Assembly (NCBI GenBank): GCA_018136815.1
Contig: CM030939.1
Coordinates: forward strand, 2,969,419 to 3,033,418
Origin: Isochrysis galbana
Taxonomy: Eukaryota > Haptophyta > Isochrysidales > Isochrysidaceae
Reading direction: 5' to 3'
Length of the DNA stretch: 64,000 nucleotides
Part shown: one piece after another, positions 62,105-64,000 of the stretch
Layout of the letters: each line of letters begins with the position of its first letter
Position numbering within the stretch: position 1 is the stretch's first letter
Program-made: the position numbers and the translations under genes
Notes under the pieces: generated by a model
Told to the model about the DNA's origin: nothing
Databases searched by the model: none
Seen by the model: the letters and a program-made list of their open reading frames with translations, nothing else

Positions 62105-62440
62105 GTCGATAATAATAATCTATCTGAGCATTAGTACCACTACTCTCACTAGCCCGGTACTAACACGACAGCCCTCAGCGCACCTGCCCGTACACCTTGG
62201 CGCGTGCTGTTGTCACAGATACATACTCCTATGCACCCTTCCACATCTCCCCCCTCGCAGGCCCCCGGCTCCCATTCTAACTCCCCACAAGTTAAAATGA
62301 GGGAAAACCCATTGAGGCGGTCCGGTCGACGCCGGCCGACTCTCCGGGAAAAAGCACCGGGGGGGGGGGGGAGGAACCTCTCGTCAAAAAAGGAGAACGG
62401 CCCTTACAGCTCGCGCCGCGAGCGGTCCTCGAAGAAATAA
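62105..62440 (+). repeat. Interspersed repeat R2, copy 3
   Basis: CACTAGCCCGGTACTAACAC, GCGCACCTGCCCGTACACC, CTCCCCACAAGTTAAAAT, a G13 run at about 62360-62373 and CGGCCCTTACAGCTCGCGCC follow the R2 order of 4050-4440. Uninterrupted. Confidence 0.85.
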
Positions 62441-63224
62441 ATGTCTGCGCCCCCCGATACCTGCCACAGGGACGTCTTGAGCCACTCCCTTCTTCTCGCC
62501 TCTCCTGTCGCCAGCCGCCCCCCTTCGCCCGTTTGCTAACGCAAACGGGGTGGGGCAGACCTGTTGTTGGGTGTTCCGCCTGTGGCCTGTGGCAGACAAA
62601 CGTAAAAGCCTTTTCAAACTATCTTATCGTGTCCCCGGGGGGTCTCGGCCCCCGCCCTTCGGCTCTTCTTCGTTTGCTGCCGCTCTTTTGCGGTGTCCGC
62701 CTGCCGCGCGGGGTGTCATCCCGCTAATATATCGCAAACGGACGGTGATCTTACTTATTCTCGCGGGCCAGATCGTGTCTCGTGTCGTTTTTTTGTCGTT
62801 CATTTTCCGTCGTTCTCTTCGTTCTTCTGCGGGCGTGTGCTGCCTGCGCGCGCCATGGCCCCGCCCCCCAGAGCGCCAGCTGGGGCTGGGGCAGCTCAGG
62901 GCTCACGGGGCAGTGGAGGCTGGGGCAGTGCCCCTGGCCTCTCCTGCTCCTGCATCCTGCATCTCCCTCGCTCGCCTCGCTAGCCTTGGGTGCCCTCCTG
63001 GCGGCTCTGGTGCTCTGGTGGTCTGTGGCTCAGTGGTGGGGTTGGGGGGGGGTCAGTACGAGCGAGGGTCAGTGCAGGCGAGTGCGTGTGGCGCGCGGCG
63101 CGCGCTCGGCGAGGGTCTGGGGTCTGGCGGGGTCCCAATCAACAATCAACCCACGTATACTATGGCCACCACTTGTACTACAAAACTTATTCGGACATGG
63201 AAACTGCTGTGTGGGCATCGGCTG
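62441..63224. repeat. Repeat-derived region before the saposin-like gene
   Basis: 62855-62990 (CGCGCGCCATGGCCCC, CTGGGGCAGCTCAGGG, CTCCTGCATCCTGCATCTCC) resembles the R1 middle and 4690-4870. Between 62990 and 63130 it is G-rich. No gene. Confidence 0.55.
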
Positions 63225-64000
63225 ATGATGGCCCGAGAGATGATGCGGCTCGTTGCTCTCGTTGCACTCTCTCTCGCAGCCCTCGCACAGGAAACGGAGC
63301 CTGATTTGGGCGAACTGGCTGCCATGATGGGCGGGGGTGGGGATGGCGGCTTCGGCGGGATGGGCGGGATGGGGATGGATGAGATGGGCGGGATGGGGAT
63401 GGGCGGCAATCCTTCGCCTGAGCCGGTCCTCTCGGACATCCCCCTCATCCAGTGTGCCGTGTGCAAGGCAACGGTGCGCCGGGCGTACCATGTGGTCAAA
63501 GAGCTGCACAGTCGCTTCAAGGTCGGCCGCCCGACGGAGGAGCAGATCCTGACTGCTATCAGCCCGATCTGCGACCCTGGTGTGACTCCAGGTGAATGGC
63601 TCTCATGGTATGACATGCAGGAGCAGCCAGATAGGACGGTCGCTCTGAAGCGCATGCCCGTCCGTGGCGAGTGCGGAACGGAATGTATGACAGTTTCTGC
63701 CGCGTGCCAGCACGTGCTCGATGCTGTTGACGCAGAGCTGGCAGAAGCTCTGTTTCGGGGTGATTCCACATCCAAGGAGCTCGAGGCTAAGATTTGTGGA
63801 TCTCGAGATGGTGCGAAGGGAGCCACGTACGAACTCAGGGGCGCCTGCTCACGGAACGTAGAATACACCCCAGAAGAGCGGCCGGAGGGCCCGCAATTCA
63901 TCCGTGCCACCACCGTCCGGGCGGTGGCTCCAGAAAGCACTCCAAAATCCAAGGATAAAAAGAAGCGCCGGAAGCGCACCTCAAAGAACAAGCAGAAGTT
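63225..64000 (+). CDS. Secreted saposin-like protein, 3' end beyond window
   Basis: Open from ATG 63225 (MMARETMRLVALVALSLAAL) to the window end, 258 codons seen. An alternative Met lies at 63240. The N-terminus is a signal peptide with likely cleavage after LAALAQ. A Gly/Met-rich spacer (63328-63405, GGMGGMGMDEMGGMGMGG) follows. Then comes a saposin-B-like Cys pattern: IQCAVCKATVRRAYHVVKEL, ISPICDPG, GECGTECMTVSAACQHVLDA and KICG, with a later Cys in LRGACS. The visible end is Lys/Arg-rich (KDKKKRRKRTSKNKQK). Saposin-like domains bind lipids or act as ER/secretory cofactors. Length and any retention signal cannot be judged. Confidence 0.7.
   Translation, partial: MMAREMMRLVALVALSLAALAQETEPDLGELAAMMGGGGDGGFGGMGGMGMDEMGGMGMGGNPSPEPVLSDIPLIQCAVCKATVRRAYHVVKELHSRFKVGRPTEEQILTAISPICDPGVTPGEWLSWYDMQEQPDRTVALKRMPVRGECGTECMTVSAACQHVLDAVDAELAEALFRGDSTSKELEAKICGSRDGAKGATYELRGACSRNVEYTPEERPEGPQFIRATTVRAVAPESTPKSKDKKKRRKRTSKNKQK

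Overview
This is nuclear DNA of a eukaryote, most probably a unicellular flagellated alga. The evidence is: spliced genes with GT...AG introns, GC-rich coding and intergenic sequence, long homopurine/homopyrimidine and G/C homopolymer tracts, many transposon fragments, and no operons or prokaryotic features. A CCDC42/CFAP73-type coiled-coil gene argues for a motile cilium. A giant Ser-Pro stalk protein carrying GCTD...DDGSC repeats is the kind of surface protein I associate with microalgae. A haptophyte would fit, but nothing here fixes the lineage. A 100-base run of N lies at 48781-48880.

Layout. 1-360: short tandem repeats. 369-1284: a DNA transposon with 28-bp perfect terminal inverted repeats (TIRs) and a cargo ORF. 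1450-1693 (-): an ankyrin exon. 2831-3625 (+): a multi-pass membrane protein with CREST-like residues. 4050-5100: interspersed repeats. 6118-17670 (+): the Ser-Pro-rich type I membrane protein, with about 8 kb of (SPPPP)n. 17740-22250: a nest of repeats, some mutually inverted, one with clear target-site duplications (TSDs). 22587-23741 (-): a GT25-type glycosyltransferase. 24085-25200: more repeats and a second TSD-flanked insertion. 26160-33441 (-): one large multi-exon C2-containing gene of unknown function. 34630-37307 (+): the CCDC42/CFAP73-like gene, head to head with the previous one. 37725-38336 (+): a small two-exon gene. 40330-41552 (-): a PIF/Harbinger DDE transposase with one intron. 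41825-42201: a MITE with 8-bp TSDs. 44037-46215 (+): a multi-pass membrane protein. 46780-50290: repeats, including the assembly gap. 51036-53995 (-): a five-exon alpha/beta-hydrolase with a membrane hairpin. 54902-55690 (-): a decayed piggyBac-like transposase. 55775-56457: a repeat copy. 56896-58943 (-): an FHA-domain protein kinase of the CHK2/Rad53 type. 59665-60096 (+): a small membrane/coiled-coil protein. 60100-63220: repeats. 63225 to the end (+): a secreted saposin-like protein that runs off the window.

The host genes do not form a pathway. They are surface or adhesion (Ser-Pro stalk protein), glycosylation (GT25), cilium (CCDC42-like), checkpoint signalling (FHA kinase), lipid/ester hydrolysis (alpha/beta hydrolase), and secretion or membrane genes. 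The rest is a dense mobile-element landscape: at least five repeat families, three DNA-transposon types (TIR element with 6-bp TSD, hAT-like MITE, Harbinger), a piggyBac remnant, and two nested insertions dated relative to their hosts by TSDs. Exon-intron models were built by eye from splice signals and reading-frame continuity. Where every junction keeps phase I say so; where one does not, I flag it.
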